Of a stretch of DNA of 64,000 nt, positions 21,767-31,759 are shown piece by piece. The notes beneath the pieces are model-generated. The model made no database searches. It saw only the letters and a list, made by a program, of their open reading frames with translations, and was not told the origin of the DNA. The stretch comes from Rhodopseudomonas palustris (GTDB lineage Bacteria; Pseudomonadota; Alphaproteobacteria; Rhizobiales; Xanthobacteraceae). Within the stretch, counting starts at the first letter, position 1. Each line of letters opens with the position of its first letter. The position numbers and the translations under genes are program-made. The stretch spans positions 806,001 through 870,000 of the forward strand of contig NZ_CP019966.1 in assembly GCF_003031265.1 (NCBI RefSeq), given 5' to 3'.

Positions 21767-21780
21767 TTGATCGAGATCAA
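21767..21780 (-). promoter_or_regulatory. FixK/FNR box upstream of pioA
   Basis: TTGATCGAGATCAA is a perfect 14-base palindrome matching the FixK/FNR consensus TTGAT-N4-ATCAA. It lies in an AT-rich stretch 216 bases before the pioA start. FixK control of pio genes under low oxygen is reported for R. palustris TIE-1. If it acts as a class II activator site, transcription would begin near 21732, leaving a leader of about 180 bases; I see no convincing -10 there. Confidence 0.85.
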
Positions 21781-22303
21781 TTACTCACATCTGTTAGCAT
21801 ATGCAGCGAGTGAGCTGGGGTGCGGTGGTTGAGTAGTCGTCGCTGTCGCGACTAACTCACGATTGTAACTAATCAAATTGCACTGTGCGCAATGCAGCGC
21901 TGGTGCGGATCATGGTGCTCCGCGGTGGTCGAGGTTGTGGCGTTCTGTCGCAGGGGTTGAGCGCTGCGCGGATATGAAGTGCTCTTCATCGACTAATCGC
22001 TGCGGCAACATATTACTTATTGTCGTGTCCAGTCCCGTGTTTGGGGTGGTCAATTGATTATCATTGGCGAGAAAATGATGATTTCGACCTGCCGCAAGGT
22101 GCTCAGTGGTGGCGCTGGGTGCTTCTTTGTAATCAGGTGCCGTGGAGGCAGGAGCTTGGCCGCGAGCTTGTCGAACCGTTGCGCAACCGTGGGATCGGTA
22201 GATTGGTAAGTGCTCGCGCGGCCTCGGCCTATCAATCGGACGAGCCGACTTCTAGCGGCCCGCAGGTCTGCGAGCCGCGTTGCACAACTGGGAGACCCAA
22301 GGC
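21781..22303. other. Gene-free stretch between cysA and the pio FixK box
   Basis: No frame here has a ribosome site and family-like composition. Bases 21781-22020 are AT-richer than the surroundings and may hold more regulatory sites. On the minus strand 22050-22235 a short frame contains RFDKLAAK, faintly like the C-terminal part of IS5-type transposases, so a decayed insertion sequence is possible but weakly supported. Confidence 0.4.
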
Positions 22304-23350
22304 CTAACGGTCGGCGAAGATGCGGTAGCGCTGGGGCTGCAGGCCGATCCGGTCGCCGACCTTGAGGGAGTGATCCCGCGGGGCGTCGATCTCGATCAGC
22401 GTATCGCCACCGAGGCCGCTCAGCACGATATCGGCGCGCTGCATCGGGCCGAACGCACGTACGGCTTTCACCGCACCTTCGAACACGCCGCTGCCGCTCG
22501 GGCCGACCGTCACGTCGTGGCGGCGGACGAACAGCTTCGACGGGCCGGCGGCGGTATCCTGGGCTGTGAGATCGAGGTCGCGGTCGCCGAGCCGAACCCG
22601 CCCGTCACGCACCTCGACCGGCAGCACGATCGACTCCCCGATGAAGCCGTGCACGAAGGCTGATGCCGGGCGCTCATAGACATCGCCGGGCGAGCCGATC
22701 TGTTCGATCCGGCCTTTGTCCATCACCACGACGCGGTTGGCGACTTCGAGCGCCTCTTCCTGGTCGTGCGTCACGAAGATCGAGGTGACGTGAATCTCCT
22801 CGTGCAGATTGCGCAGCCAGGCGCGCAGTTCTTTCCGCACCTTGGCATCGAGCGCGCCGAACGGCTCGTCGAGCAGCAGGATGCGGGGCTCGATCGCCAG
22901 CGCGCGGGCGAGCGCGATGCGCTGACGCTGACCGCCGGATAATTGGTTCGGATAGCGATCGGCGAGCCAGCCGAGCTGCACCAGATCCAGCAGATCGCCG
23001 ACCCGCTTCTTGATCTCCGCTTCGCTCTTGCGGATCTTGCGCGGCTGGACGCGCAGGCCGAACGCGACGTTCTCGAACACGTTCATGTGCCGGAACAGCG
23101 CGTAGTGCTGGAATACGAAGCCGACGTGGCGCTCGGCCGCGCCGTGGGCCAGCGCGTCTTCGCCGTCGATCGTCACCACGCCGGAGTCCGGCCATTCGAG
23201 GCCGGCAATGATCCGCAGCAGCGTGGTCTTGCCGGAACCGGAGGGACCGAGCAGCGCCATCAGCTCGCCGGTCTCGACCCGCAGGTCGACGTTGTCGAGT
23301 GCGCGGAAGCTGCCGAATTCCTTGACGATGTTGCGGACTTCAATGGTCAT
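22304..23350 (-). CDS. cysA: Sulfate/thiosulfate ABC importer ATPase
   Basis: This 348-residue cytoplasmic ATPase energises sulfate uptake. It has Walker [10 protein letters not shown] (about residue 35), Q-loop [10 protein letters not shown], signature LSGGQRQR, Walker [14 protein letters not shown] and the switch histidine in [10 protein letters not shown]-terminal TOBE-like regulatory domain covers about residues 240-345. The start overlaps the cysW stop by 11 bases, so it is the last gene of a binding protein-cysT-cysW-cysA unit. The [16 protein letters not shown] region is characteristic of CysA. Confidence 0.96.
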   Translation of the reverse strand: MTIEVRNIVKEFGSFRALDNVDLRVETGELMALLGPSGSGKTTLLRIIAGLEWPDSGVVTIDGEDALAHGAAERHVGFVFQHYALFRHMNVFENVAFGLRVQPRKIRKSEAEIKKRVGDLLDLVQLGWLADRYPNQLSGGQRQRIALARALAIEPRILLLDEPFGALDAKVRKELRAWLRNLHEEIHVTSIFVTHDQEEALEVANRVVVMDKGRIEQIGSPGDVYERPASAFVHGFIGESIVLPVEVRDGRVRLGDRDLDLTAQDTAAGPSKLFVRRHDVTVGPSGSGVFEGAVKAVRAFGPMQRADIVLSGLGGDTLIEIDAPRDHSLKVGDRIGLQPQRYRIFADR

Positions 23351-24254
23351 CGGGATGCAGCCCCTCTTCGATGCGGCCTTCCAGCACGGTCTTGACGATC
23401 AGCGTCACCAGCGCGAGCAGCGCCAGCAGCGAGGCGATCGCGAATGCAGCCACCATCTGGTACTCGTTGTAGAGAATTTCGACCAGCAGCGGCATGGTGT
23501 TGGTCTCGCCGCGGATATGGCCGGAGACCACCGACACAGCGCCGAACTCGCCCATGGCGCGGGCGTTACACAGCAGCACGCCGTACAGCAGGCCCCATTT
23601 GATGTTCGGCAGCGTGACGCGCCAGAACGTGGTCCAGCCGCTGGCGCCGAGCGAGATCGCGGCTTCTTCTTCCTGCTGGCCCTGCTCCTGCATCAGCGGG
23701 ATCAATTCGCGCGCCACGAACGGGAAGGTGACGAAGGTCGTCGCCAGCACGATCGCTGGTACCGCGAAAAGGATCTGGACGCCATGCGCCATCAGCCATG
23801 GTCCGAACCAGCCTTGCGCGCCGAACAGCAGCACGAAGACGAGGCCGGAGATCACGGGCGAGACCGAGAACGGCAGATCGATCAGCGTGATCAGGAAAGT
23901 CTTGCCGGGAAAGTCGAACTTCGCGATCGCCCAAGCGGCGATGACACCGAACACCAGATTGAGGCCGACCGAAATGGCGGCCGCAATCAGCGTCAGTTTG
24001 ATCGCCGCCAGCGCCTCCTCGTCGGCCAGCGCCGACAGATAAAACGCCACGCCTTTCGCCAGGGCCTCGGAAAACACCAGGATCAGCGGCAGGACGACGA
24101 ACACGGTGAGGAAGGTGAGGGCGAAGCCGATGATCAGTAGCCGCACCCAAGCCGGCTCGGTGTGGGCGGAACGACGTCCGGCGGAGGCGGGCGCGGCAGC
24201 GTCTGCAGATGCGATCGCTGCACGCCTGACTTGACTGGTTGCAATCATCGTCAT
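23340..24254 (-). CDS. cysW: Sulfate ABC importer permease CysW
   Basis: This 304-residue inner-membrane permease has about six membrane helices and the cytoplasmic coupling motif [23 protein letters not shown] (EAA loop). The N-terminus has an Ala-rich extension of about 35 residues before the first helix. It pairs with CysT to form the sulfate channel. Its start lies four bases after the cysT stop and its end overlaps cysA. An alternative start is ATG 24248. Confidence 0.95.
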   Translation of the reverse strand: MTMIATSQVRRAAIASADAAAPASAGRRSAHTEPAWVRLLIIGFALTFLTVFVVLPLILVFSEALAKGVAFYLSALADEEALAAIKLTLIAAAISVGLNLVFGVIAAWAIAKFDFPGKTFLITLIDLPFSVSPVISGLVFVLLFGAQGWFGPWLMAHGVQILFAVPAIVLATTFVTFPFVARELIPLMQEQGQQEEEAAISLGASGWTTFWRVTLPNIKWGLLYGVLLCNARAMGEFGAVSVVSGHIRGETNTMPLLVEILYNEYQMVAAFAIASLLALLALVTLIVKTVLEGRIEEGLHPDDH

Positions 24255-24258
24255 GGCG

Positions 24259-25095
24259 TCACGCCGTGGCCAGCGACCGGGACTGCGCCCAGTGCTGGAT
24301 CCGGTTGAGGACGAAGATGATCAGGAACGAGAAGATCAGCATCACCACCGCGATGGCGGTAGCGTCGGCATAGCGGAATTCCGACAGCCGGATCACGATC
24401 AGCAAGGGAGCGATCTCCGAAACGTTGGGCAGGTTGCCGGCGATGAAGATCACCGAACCGTATTCGCCGACCGCGCGCGCGAAGGCGAGGGCGAAGCCGG
24501 TGAGCAGCGCCGGCGTCAGTGAGGGAAGAATGACGCGCCAGATGGTCTGCCAGCGCGAAGCGCCGAGGCATTCGGCCGCCTCTTCGAGTTCGGTGTCGAG
24601 ATCGAGCAGCACCGGCTGCACGGTGCGCACCACGAACGGAATGCCGATGAAGATCATCGCCAGGAAAATGCCGAGCGGCGTGAACGCCACCTTGATGCCG
24701 AGCGCGGCCAGCGGCGCGCCGAGCCAGCCCTTCTGCGCGAACAGCGTGGTCAGCGCGATGCCGGCCACCGCGGTCGGCAGCGCAAACGGAATGTCGACGA
24801 TCGCGTCGAAAATCCGGCGGCCCGGGAAACGGTAGCGCACCAGCGCCCAGACGATCAGCAGCCCGGCGACCAGATTGACGCAGGCTGCGGCGAACGCCAG
24901 GCCGAACGAGATTTTCAGCGCATGCAGGGTGCGCGGCGCCGTCACCGTCGACCAAAAGTCGGCGAAGCTCAGCTCGGCGGTTTTGACGAACAGCCCCGCC
25001 AGCGGGATCAGGATCATCAGCGACAGCCAGGTGATCGTCAGCCCCATTGTGAGGCCGAAGCCGGGCAACGAGCGACGTTGCGCAACAGCAGTCAT
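24259..25095 (-). CDS. cysT: Sulfate ABC importer permease CysT (CysU)
   Basis: This 278-residue inner-membrane permease is the partner of CysW, with six predicted helices and the EAA loop [40 protein letters not shown] is a family-typical stretch. The gap of 292 bases to the upstream binding-protein gene is unusual for this operon and holds a palindromic repeat and a GC hairpin. Confidence 0.95.
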   Translation of the reverse strand: MTAVAQRRSLPGFGLTMGLTITWLSLMILIPLAGLFVKTAELSFADFWSTVTAPRTLHALKISFGLAFAAACVNLVAGLLIVWALVRYRFPGRRIFDAIVDIPFALPTAVAGIALTTLFAQKGWLGAPLAALGIKVAFTPLGIFLAMIFIGIPFVVRTVQPVLLDLDTELEEAAECLGASRWQTIWRVILPSLTPALLTGFALAFARAVGEYGSVIFIAGNLPNVSEIAPLLIVIRLSEFRYADATAIAVVMLIFSFLIIFVLNRIQHWAQSRSLATA

Positions 25096-25150
25096 GGCGT
25101 CACCTGTGCGAAGCTTCCATGTAGATCGACATGCACCAACGCAACATCGG

Positions 25151-25232
25151 CGTCATTGCGAGGAGCGAAGCGACCAAGCAATCCAGCGTCGTGCACGGAG
25201 CTGGATTGCTTCGCCTTCGGCTCGCAATGACG
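25151..25232. repeat. Palindromic repeat, family B copy 1 (82 bp)
   Basis: The element begins CGTCATTGCGAGGAGCGAAG, has internal inverted arms CAATCCAG/CTGGATTG, and ends CTCGCAATGACG, so nearly its full length folds back. The reverse complement of 37444-37525 shares the same ends and arms. It lies after the sulfate-binding protein gene and before cysT in the direction of transcription. Confidence 0.85.
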
Positions 25233-25294
25233 GGCGGAAGCACTGAAGATGGCGCACGCAGGCTCAGACTCGCTGAAGCGACCTATCACCCCAC

Positions 25295-25320
25295 CCCTCT
25301 CCCCGCGAGCGGGGAGAGGG
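25295..25320 (-). other. GC-rich hairpin after the sulfate-binding protein gene
   Basis: An 11-bp stem (25295-25305 with 25310-25320, CCCTCTCCCCG type) with a 4-base loop lies 68 bases past the binding-protein stop. There is no T-run; it may slow 3' decay or attenuate transcription into cysT. Confidence 0.6.
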
Positions 25321-25387
25321 AGCGCGCTGCCGTTGCCGTGAAGCATGTCACCCCCAATGAGCGGTCGCGCTGCGACGCCCGCGTCGC

Positions 25388-26377
25388 TCAGTTCTTGTAG
25401 ATCTTATCGAACACGCCGCCGTCGGCGAAGTGCTCGGTCTGCGCCTTGGTCCAGCCGCCGAACACATCGTCGATCGTGAACAGATCGACCTTGGCGAACG
25501 CGCCTTCGTGCTTCTTGGCAACCTCCGGATCGCGCGGACGGTAGAAGTTCCGTGCGGCGATTTCCTGACCGTCCTTGGAGTACAGGTACTTCAGATAGGC
25601 TTCGGCGGTGGCACGGGTGCCCTTTTTGTCGACGACGGTATCGACGACCGCGACCGGCGGCTCGGCGAGGATCGACACCGACGGTGCCACGATCTCGAAT
25701 TTATCGGCGCCGAATTCCTTCACGGCGAGATAGGCTTCGTTTTCCCAGGCGAGCAGCACGTCGCCGACGCCACGCTCGACGAAGGTGACGGTGGAGCCGC
25801 GCGCGCCGGTGTCGAGCACCGGAACCTGCTTGTAGAGCTTGGCGACGAAGTCACGCGCCGCCTCCGGCGAGCCGGCCTTCTTCAGCGCGTAGCCCCAGGC
25901 CGCCAGGTAGTTCCAGCGCGCACCGCCCGAGGTTTTCGGGTTCGGCGTGATCACGCTGACGCCGGACTTGAGCAAATCGTCCCAGTCCTTGATGCCCTTC
26001 GGATTGCCCTTACGCACCAGGAATACGATGGTCGAGGTGTAGGGCGAGGAGTTCTGCGGCAGGCGCTTCTGCCAGTCCTTCGCCAGCAAACCCTTGTTGG
26101 CGATTGCATCGATGTCATAGGCAAGTGCCAGCGTGACGACGTCCGCCTGCAGGCCGTCGATCACTGAGCGCGCTTGCGCGCCCGAGCCGCCATGCGACTG
26201 CTTGATCGTGACGTTGTTGCCGGATTCCTTCTGGTACGCGGCGGCGAACGATTTGTTGAAATCGGCATATAGCTCGCGCGTCGGATCGTACGACACGTTG
26301 AGCAGCGATACGTCGGCCGCGTTCGCGGCGGTCGCCACCAACAGGCCGGCGAAGATGGGAAGGAAACGGCGAAGCAT
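25388..26377 (-). CDS. Periplasmic sulfate-binding protein (Sbp/CysP family)
   Basis: This 329-residue secreted protein captures sulfate for the CysTWA importer. ATG 26377 follows GGAGA and starts a signal peptide ([21 protein letters not shown]). Family features are [13 protein letters not shown] at the mature N-terminus, [25 protein letters not shown], and [19 protein letters not shown] in the second lobe. Whether it prefers sulfate (Sbp) or thiosulfate (CysP) cannot be judged safely. The upstream open frame to 26458 is basic and lacks a ribosome site. cysH lies 124 bases upstream on the same strand. Confidence 0.93.
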   Translation of the reverse strand: MLRRFLPIFAGLLVATAANAADVSLLNVSYDPTRELYADFNKSFAAAYQKESGNNVTIKQSHGGSGAQARSVIDGLQADVVTLALAYDIDAIANKGLLAKDWQKRLPQNSSPYTSTIVFLVRKGNPKGIKDWDDLLKSGVSVITPNPKTSGGARWNYLAAWGYALKKAGSPEAARDFVAKLYKQVPVLDTGARGSTVTFVERGVGDVLLAWENEAYLAVKEFGADKFEIVAPSVSILAEPPVAVVDTVVDKKGTRATAEAYLKYLYSKDGQEIAARNFYRPRDPEVAKKHEGAFAKVDLFTIDDVFGGWTKAQTEHFADGGVFDKIYKN

Positions 26378-26501
26378 CGATGATCTCCATTGTGCTTGAC
26401 GACGTCGGTGTCGTCGGCGCGGAGGGGCGAAAGTCACGAACAAAGCGGGCCAAGTCAACGAAACGGCATTTCAATGTTCGCTTAGTTGCAACAGCAATGT
26501 C

Positions 26502-27242
26502 CTATGAAGTCTTGATCGTATGGATGCCGCATTCCGTCTTGCCGCGTCCGCGCCAGCGACCGGCGCGCGCATCCTCACCCGCTTCAGCGCGGCTGGTACA
26601 CGGCATGCAGCCGACGGAGAGAAAGCCCGACGCAAGCAGCGGATGCTGCGGCAGCTTGGCGGTGGCGTAGATCGCCGCGATGTCGGTCGGCGTGACATTG
26701 GCGAACGGATTGAACTTCAGCCGCTTGCCGTCGGCTTCGACGACCGGAATGTCGGCACGCACGCCGCCCTGAAAGCGCTTGCGGCCGTTGATCCAGCCGT
26801 CGAACGGCGCCAGCGCCCGCTTCAGCGGTTCGACTTTGCGGATCAGGCAGCATTTGTCCGGATCGGAAAACCATAACTCGCGCGCCGCATCGTCGCGATC
26901 GAGATCGGCGTCGAGCGGTTTGATCGAGCGTACGTCGCGCAGGCCGAGTACGTCGGTGAGCGTATCGCGATAGGCGAGGGTCTCTTCGAACAGCCAGCCG
27001 GTATCAAGGAACACCACCGGGATTGCCGGATCGACGTCCGCCATCACTTTCAACAACGCTGCAGACTCGGTGCCGAATGACGACACCAGCGCCAGCTTAT
27101 CGCGGCCGATTTCGCGGAGCGCTGCGGCGATGACGTCGGCCGGCGAGGCGGTCCGCAGCGCGGCATCGAGTGCCTGCGCGCGCGTCTCCACGCCCGTGGA
27201 GGCGGGAGTGGAGAGGGGGAGAGATTGCGCCAGCTCGGTCAT
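26502..27242 (-). CDS. cysH: Adenylyl-sulfate (APS) reductase, 4Fe-4S type
   Basis: This cytoplasmic enzyme reduces activated sulfate to sulfite. The 246-residue protein has the PAPS/APS reductase core (SSFGTESAALL, FLDTGWLFEET) and the four cysteines of the iron-sulfur type: Cys131-Cys132 in DKCCLIRK and Cys212/Cys215 in GCMPC. The catalytic cysteine is Cys238 in KTECGIH. The cluster ligands mark an APS-using (assimilatory, plant/rhizobial-type) enzyme rather than the PAPS-specific E. coli form. It is transcribed divergently from cysD-cysNC across a 299-base AT-rich spacer. Confidence 0.95.
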   Translation of the reverse strand: MTELAQSLPLSTPASTGVETRAQALDAALRTASPADVIAAALREIGRDKLALVSSFGTESAALLKVMADVDPAIPVVFLDTGWLFEETLAYRDTLTDVLGLRDVRSIKPLDADLDRDDAARELWFSDPDKCCLIRKVEPLKRALAPFDGWINGRKRFQGGVRADIPVVEADGKRLKFNPFANVTPTDIAAIYATAKLPQHPLLASGFLSVGCMPCTSRAEAGEDARAGRWRGRGKTECGIHTIKTS

Positions 27243-27339
27243 CGGTCACTACGTCCTGAGGTCACAACGTCCTGATCATCTCGGTCGATCACTCCGTCAT
27301 TGTGCTCAGCATCTCGCCCGACCACGAAGGAGGATTGAC

Positions 27340-27354
27340 TAGAAATATTTTCTA
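27340..27354. promoter_or_regulatory. Inverted repeat in the divergent cysH/cysD spacer
   Basis: TAGAAATATTTTCTA is a perfect 6-3-6 inverted repeat in a markedly AT-rich patch. A second partial copy (AGAAAATTATTCT) follows near 27379-27391. The placement between cysH and cysD suits an operator for a sulfur regulator serving both directions; the protein is unknown. The rest of the spacer 27243-27541 holds no gene. Confidence 0.5.
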
Positions 27355-27541
27355 TCTATGTATCTTACAAGCGCCGTCGATAGAAAATTATTCTTTCTGC
27401 TGATGGCTTTCGAAAGAGAAATTCCATCTCCGTTTTACGCGTTCCAGAGATGTCCGTTCTCCTGCTGCTTCGGACGGCGTTTCGAACCCGTAGCCACGAC
27501 CGGCCCGGCGCTGATCCGGACCGCCAATTCGGGAGCTTGTC

Positions 27542-28429
27542 ATGACGCTCGCTGCGCGAGAAACCGCCGCCCTGGTTTCGGTCCCTGAGCGGAGTTTGGT
27601 GCCTGAGCCGCCGCTTGCGGATCAGCTCCGCGCGATGGATCACCTCGACGCGCTGGAGGCGCAGAGCATCTACATCCTGCGCGAGGCGTTCGCCCGGCTG
27701 AAGAAGCTGGCGCTGCTGTGGTCGCTCGGCAAAGACTCGAACGTGATGATCTGGCTGGCACGGAAAGCGTTCTTCGGCCGCGTCCCGTTCCCAGCGCTCC
27801 ACGTCGATACCGGCAAGAAATTTCCCGAGATGTACGCGTTCCGCGATACCTACGCGAAAGAGTGGGATCTCGATCTGCGTGTCGATCCATGCCCGCCGAT
27901 CGACAGCGTCGATCCGACGCTGCCGCCGGCCGCACGCTCCGCTGCGCGCAAGACCGAAGGCCTCAAGCTCGCGCTCGCCAAATACGGCTTCGACGGACTG
28001 ATCGCCGGCATCCGCCGCGACGAAGAAGCCACTCGCGCCAAGGAGCGGGTGTTCTCGCCGCGCGGCACCGAGGGCGGGTGGGATGTCCGTGACCAGCCGC
28101 CGGAATTCTGGGATCAGTTCAACGCCTCGCCGCCGCCCGGCGCGCATCTGCGCATCCACCCGATCCTGCATTGGACCGAGGCCGATATCTGGGCCTACAC
28201 GAAGCGCGAAGGCATCCCGATCATTCCGCTGTATCTGTCGCAAAACGGCAAGCGCTACCGCTCGCTCGGCGATCAGGACATCACCTTCCCGGTGGACTCG
28301 AACGCCGCCTCGATCGACGAGATCCTGCTCGAACTCGAGACCACCAAGGTGCCGGAGCGCGCCGGCCGTGCGCTCGACCACGAAACCGAGGACGCGTTCG
28401 AGCGGCTTCGTGTCGCCGGCTATCTGTGA
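27542..28429 (+). CDS. cysD: Sulfate adenylyltransferase small subunit
   Basis: CysD makes APS from ATP and sulfate together with the GTPase CysN. The 295-residue protein has the PP-motif SLGKDSNVM (about residue 61), the conserved FPALHVDTGKKFPEMY segment, GIRRDEEATRAKER and HWTEADIW. ATG 27542 is nine bases from GGGAG. The next gene begins within 25 bases. The N-terminal about 25 residues are a variable extension before the conserved LDALEAQSIYILREAFA. Confidence 0.96.
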   Translation: MTLAARETAALVSVPERSLVPEPPLADQLRAMDHLDALEAQSIYILREAFARLKKLALLWSLGKDSNVMIWLARKAFFGRVPFPALHVDTGKKFPEMYAFRDTYAKEWDLDLRVDPCPPIDSVDPTLPPAARSAARKTEGLKLALAKYGFDGLIAGIRRDEEATRAKERVFSPRGTEGGWDVRDQPPEFWDQFNASPPPGAHLRIHPILHWTEADIWAYTKREGIPIIPLYLSQNGKRYRSLGDQDITFPVDSNAASIDEILLELETTKVPERAGRALDHETEDAFERLRVAGYL

Positions 28430-28450
28430 TCCGCACCCGTGAGTGACGCC

Positions 28451-30361
28451 ATGACCATCGCCGTTCCGCCCGCCTCGCTCGCCGCCGACACCGTTCGTCC
28501 GCTGGTGCGCATCGTCATCGTCGGCCATGTCGACCACGGTAAGTCGACGCTGGTCGGCCGCCTGCTGCACGAAACCGGTTCGCTGCCCGAAGGCAAGCTC
28601 GAGATGCTGAAGGCGGTGAGTGCCCGCCGCGGCATGCCGTTCGAATGGTCGTTCCTGCTCGATGCGCTGCAGACCGAGCGTGACCAGGGCATCACCATCG
28701 ACACCACCCAGATCCGCTTCCGCACGCCGTCGCGCGACGTGGTGCTGATCGACGCGCCCGGCCACGCCGAATTCCTGCGCAACATGATCACCGGCGCCTC
28801 GCAGGCCGACGGCGCGGTGCTGATCATCGACGCGCTCGAAGGCGTGCGCGATCAGACGCGGCGTCACGGCTATCTGCTGCAGCTGCTCGGCATCAAGCAG
28901 GTCGCCGTCGTGGTCAACAAGATGGACCGCGTCGAGTTCTCGGCGGCGCGGTTCGGCGACATCAGCAACGAGATCACCGCGCATCTGACCTCGCTCGGCG
29001 TGACGCCGACCGCCGTGATTCCGATCTCGGCGCGCGAAGGTGACGGCGTGGCGGCGCGCACCGACAACATCGCCTGGTACGACGGCCCGACCGTGGTCGA
29101 GGCAATCGACAAGCTGACCCCGGCGCAGCCGCTCGACGCGTTGCCGCTGCGGCTCGCCGTACAGGCCATCTACAAATTCGACGATCGCCGCATCGTCGCC
29201 GGCCGTATCGAGTCCGGGCATCTGCGGGCGGGCGACGACATCGTCATCATGCCGGCCGGCAAGATCGCCAAGATCAAGACCGTCGAAGGTTGGCCGGTGA
29301 CGCCGCTTGCCGGCGCGTTCGGCGCAGGCCGTTCGGTCGGCATTACGCTCGACCGTGAGCTGTTCGTCGAGCGCGGCGACGTGATCGGCCATGCTGGTAA
29401 TGCTCCGCGCGACACCCGCCGGCTGCGCGCGCGGATTTTCTGGCTGCACGATCAGCCGCTCACCGCCGGCGCCTCGGTGCTGGTGCGGCTCGGCACCCGT
29501 GAGACCCGCGCGAACGTCGTGGCGATCGAGAAGGCGGTCGATCCCGGCGATCTCGCCAGCGAGGCCGCATCCGAGATCAAACGCAATCATGTCGGCGAAA
29601 TCGACCTGTCGCTGTCGCAGCCGGTCGCGGCCGATCCCGCCGATAGCAATCCGCGCACCGGGCGGCTGGTGATCGAAATCAACGGCCGGATCGCGGGCGG
29701 CGGTCTGGTGCTCAGCGTCGATAGCGGCCAGCGCGCCGCGACCGCCGATATCGTCCCGGTGGAGTCCGCGCTGCTGCCGGGCGAACGCGCCGCGCGCTAT
29801 CGCCACAACGGCGCAGTTTTGTGGTTCACCGGGCTGCCGGGCTCCGGCAAGACCACGATCGCGCGGGCGCTCGAGCGCCGGCTGTTCGATCGCGGCGGCT
29901 CGCCGATCCTGCTCGACGGCGACACGCTGCGTGCCGGGCTCAACAGTGACCTCGGCTTCTCGCCGGCGGACCGCGCGGAGAACATCCGCCGCCTCGCCGA
30001 GCTCGCCGCGCATCTCGCCGCCAACGGCCACGTGGCGATCGTTGCGGCAGTATCGCCGGCGCTCGCCGACCGCGCCGCGGCACGGCGCATCGCCGGGGAT
30101 CGCTTCCGCGAGATTTATGTCGCGACGTCGGCCGACGTCTGCGAGCAGCGCGATCCGAAGGGGCACTACGCCAAAGCGCGCGCCGGCGATCTGCCGAACT
30201 TCACCGGCATCGGCAACGACTATCAGCCGCCGACCGCCAGCGAACTGGTGCTCGACACCGCGGGCCTGTCGGTCAGCGAAGCCGTGGGGCAGGTCGAGAC
30301 CATGCTGGCGCAGACCGACGTGCTGATCGAAGACCTCGCCGATCTCGCGGCGCATATCTGA
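28451..30361 (+). CDS. cysNC: Fused sulfate adenylyltransferase GTPase subunit and APS kinase (CysN-CysC)
   Basis: The N-terminal part is an EF-Tu-like GTPase, CysN (GHVDHGKST for G1, DAPGH for G3, NKMD for G4, then two beta-barrel domains). From about residue 460 a CysC APS kinase follows ([10 protein letters not shown]-loop, [18 protein letters not shown] lid, [18 protein letters not shown]). The enzyme would make APS with CysD and phosphorylate it to PAPS, as in NodQ-type fusions. Because CysH here looks APS-specific, the kinase may serve sulfation or reversible PAPS storage. ATG 28451 is preferred over an in-frame GTG at 28439, which lacks a ribosome site. The end is six bases from the convergent kinase gene. 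Confidence 0.95.
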   Translation: MTIAVPPASLAADTVRPLVRIVIVGHVDHGKSTLVGRLLHETGSLPEGKLEMLKAVSARRGMPFEWSFLLDALQTERDQGITIDTTQIRFRTPSRDVVLIDAPGHAEFLRNMITGASQADGAVLIIDALEGVRDQTRRHGYLLQLLGIKQVAVVVNKMDRVEFSAARFGDISNEITAHLTSLGVTPTAVIPISAREGDGVAARTDNIAWYDGPTVVEAIDKLTPAQPLDALPLRLAVQAIYKFDDRRIVAGRIESGHLRAGDDIVIMPAGKIAKIKTVEGWPVTPLAGAFGAGRSVGITLDRELFVERGDVIGHAGNAPRDTRRLRARIFWLHDQPLTAGASVLVRLGTRETRANVVAIEKAVDPGDLASEAASEIKRNHVGEIDLSLSQPVAADPADSNPRTGRLVIEINGRIAGGGLVLSVDSGQRAATADIVPVESALLPGERAARYRHNGAVLWFTGLPGSGKTTIARALERRLFDRGGSPILLDGDTLRAGLNSDLGFSPADRAENIRRLAELAAHLAANGHVAIVAAVSPALADRAAARRIAGDRFREIYVATSADVCEQRDPKGHYAKARAGDLPNFTGIGNDYQPPTASELVLDTAGLSVSEAVGQVETMLAQTDVLIEDLADLAAHI

Positions 30362-30367
30362 CGCGGG

Positions 30368-31759
30368 CTACGGCACCGCGACGAGCCGGTCGAGCGGAGC
30401 GGTCAGACGCCACCGCAGGCCGGACTTCGGGTAGCTGATCTCGACCTCGGCGCCGAGCGCGGCGCGGGGATTGCGGTCGATCATCACAGTGCCGAAGCCG
30501 GCGCGGTTCGGCTCGCCGACCGGCGGGCCGCCTTGCTCATGCCAAATCAGGTCGAGCTTGCGGCCTTCGGCCGTATCACGGATGTCGCAAGCAATCCGCA
30601 CGCTGCCGTCCGCATTCGAGAGCGCGCCATACTTGGTCGCATTGGTGGTCAGCTCGTGGATCGCCAGCCCGATCGTTTCCGAGGCGACCGGCGACAGCAG
30701 CAACTCACGCTCGCCCTCGATCGACACCCGGGTGTTGATCAGGTCATTCACCGCGGCGAGCTGCGATTCGATCAGTTCAGCGATCGGCGTACCGGACCAG
30801 TTGCGCTTGATCAGGAGGTCCTGGTTGCGGCTGAGTGCCTGCAGCCGCGCGCCGAGGCTTTCGGCGAAGCTCCGGTCCGCAGTGCGCATCACCATCGCCT
30901 GCACCACTGCGAGCATGTTCTTGGCGCGGTGATTGATCTCGCCCATCAGCATCTGGATCTGCTGTTCGTGCTGGCGCTGCACTGTGATGTCGGTGTTGGT
31001 ACCGAACCAGCGCCACACCTGGCCGGTGTGGTCGCGCAGCGGCATCGCCCACGACAGGAACCAGCGATACTCACCGTCCTTGCCGCGCAGCGGGAAGGTG
31101 TCCTCCCACTCTTCGCCGGTGTCCCAGCTGTGCTGCAGCCGGCTGCTGACCCGTTCGAGATGATCGGGATGATGCACCGTGGTCCAGCCCTCGCCTTGCA
31201 TCTGCTCGAGCGTGGTGCCGGTGTAGTCGAACCAGCGGTCGTTGTACCAGAACACGGTGCCGTCGCTGCCGGCGATCCAGGCGAGCTGCGGGATCGAGTT
31301 GGCAAGGGTGCGGAACTGATGCTCACTGGCGATCAGCCGTTGGCGGATCTCCATGGTCTCGGTGATGTCGTGGGCGATTTTCGAGGCGCCGACGATGCGG
31401 CCATCGGTGTCGCGTAGCGGCGACACCGTCACCGCGACATGGATTCTTTGGCCGCTCTTGTGTAGCCGTTCGGTCTCGAACTTCGGCACCATCTCGCCGG
31501 CGCGGATCCGCCGCAAGATATCGTCTTCTTCGTGCTGACGATCCGCCGGGATCAGGACGCGGATCGATCGCCCGATCATTTCGGCGGCGGTCCAGCCGAA
31601 GATGCGCTCGGCCGCCGGGTTCCAGCTCTGCACGGTTCCATCGACGTCCTTGGAGACGATGGCATCGAACGAATGCTGGACGATCGCCGCGAAGTGGTGG
31701 TCACGATGCGCGATCGAAAGAGGCCGGGATTGTCGGTTCATTCTGGCGCGGAGTTCCAT
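30368..31759 (-). CDS. PAS-PAS HWE-family sensor histidine kinase, cytoplasmic
   Basis: The 463-residue protein has two PAS domains (about residues 20-135 and 145-265) and an HWE-type kinase core. The phospho-acceptor is His277 in EINHRAKNML, the N-box is HELTTNATKYGALS, and the family name motif appears as WHEQGG. There are no membrane segments, so the signal is sensed inside the cell; the PAS domains could bind heme or flavin. No response regulator gene is adjacent, so the kinase is an orphan here. ATG 31741 is an alternative start. The gene converges on cysNC. Confidence 0.93.
   Translation of the reverse strand: MELRARMNRQSRPLSIAHRDHHFAAIVQHSFDAIVSKDVDGTVQSWNPAAERIFGWTAAEMIGRSIRVLIPADRQHEEDDILRRIRAGEMVPKFETERLHKSGQRIHVAVTVSPLRDTDGRIVGASKIAHDITETMEIRQRLIASEHQFRTLANSIPQLAWIAGSDGTVFWYNDRWFDYTGTTLEQMQGEGWTTVHHPDHLERVSSRLQHSWDTGEEWEDTFPLRGKDGEYRWFLSWAMPLRDHTGQVWRWFGTNTDITVQRQHEQQIQMLMGEINHRAKNMLAVVQAMVMRTADRSFAESLGARLQALSRNQDLLIKRNWSGTPIAELIESQLAAVNDLINTRVSIEGERELLLSPVASETIGLAIHELTTNATKYGALSNADGSVRIACDIRDTAEGRKLDLIWHEQGGPPVGEPNRAGFGTVMIDRNPRAALGAEVEISYPKSGLRWRLTAPLDRLVAVP

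Noticed and set aside
22020..22307. Plus-strand frame of 95 codons upstream of pioA, and faint IS5-like trace on the other strand
   Set aside because: No ribosome site and only a few transposase-like residues; too weak to call a gene or an insertion sequence.
27365..30355. Minus-strand open frame of 996 codons opposite cysD and cysNC
   Set aside because: It is antisense to two well-supported enzymes, has Arg/Asp/His-rich low-complexity translation and no ribosome site; GC-rich third positions make such frames common.
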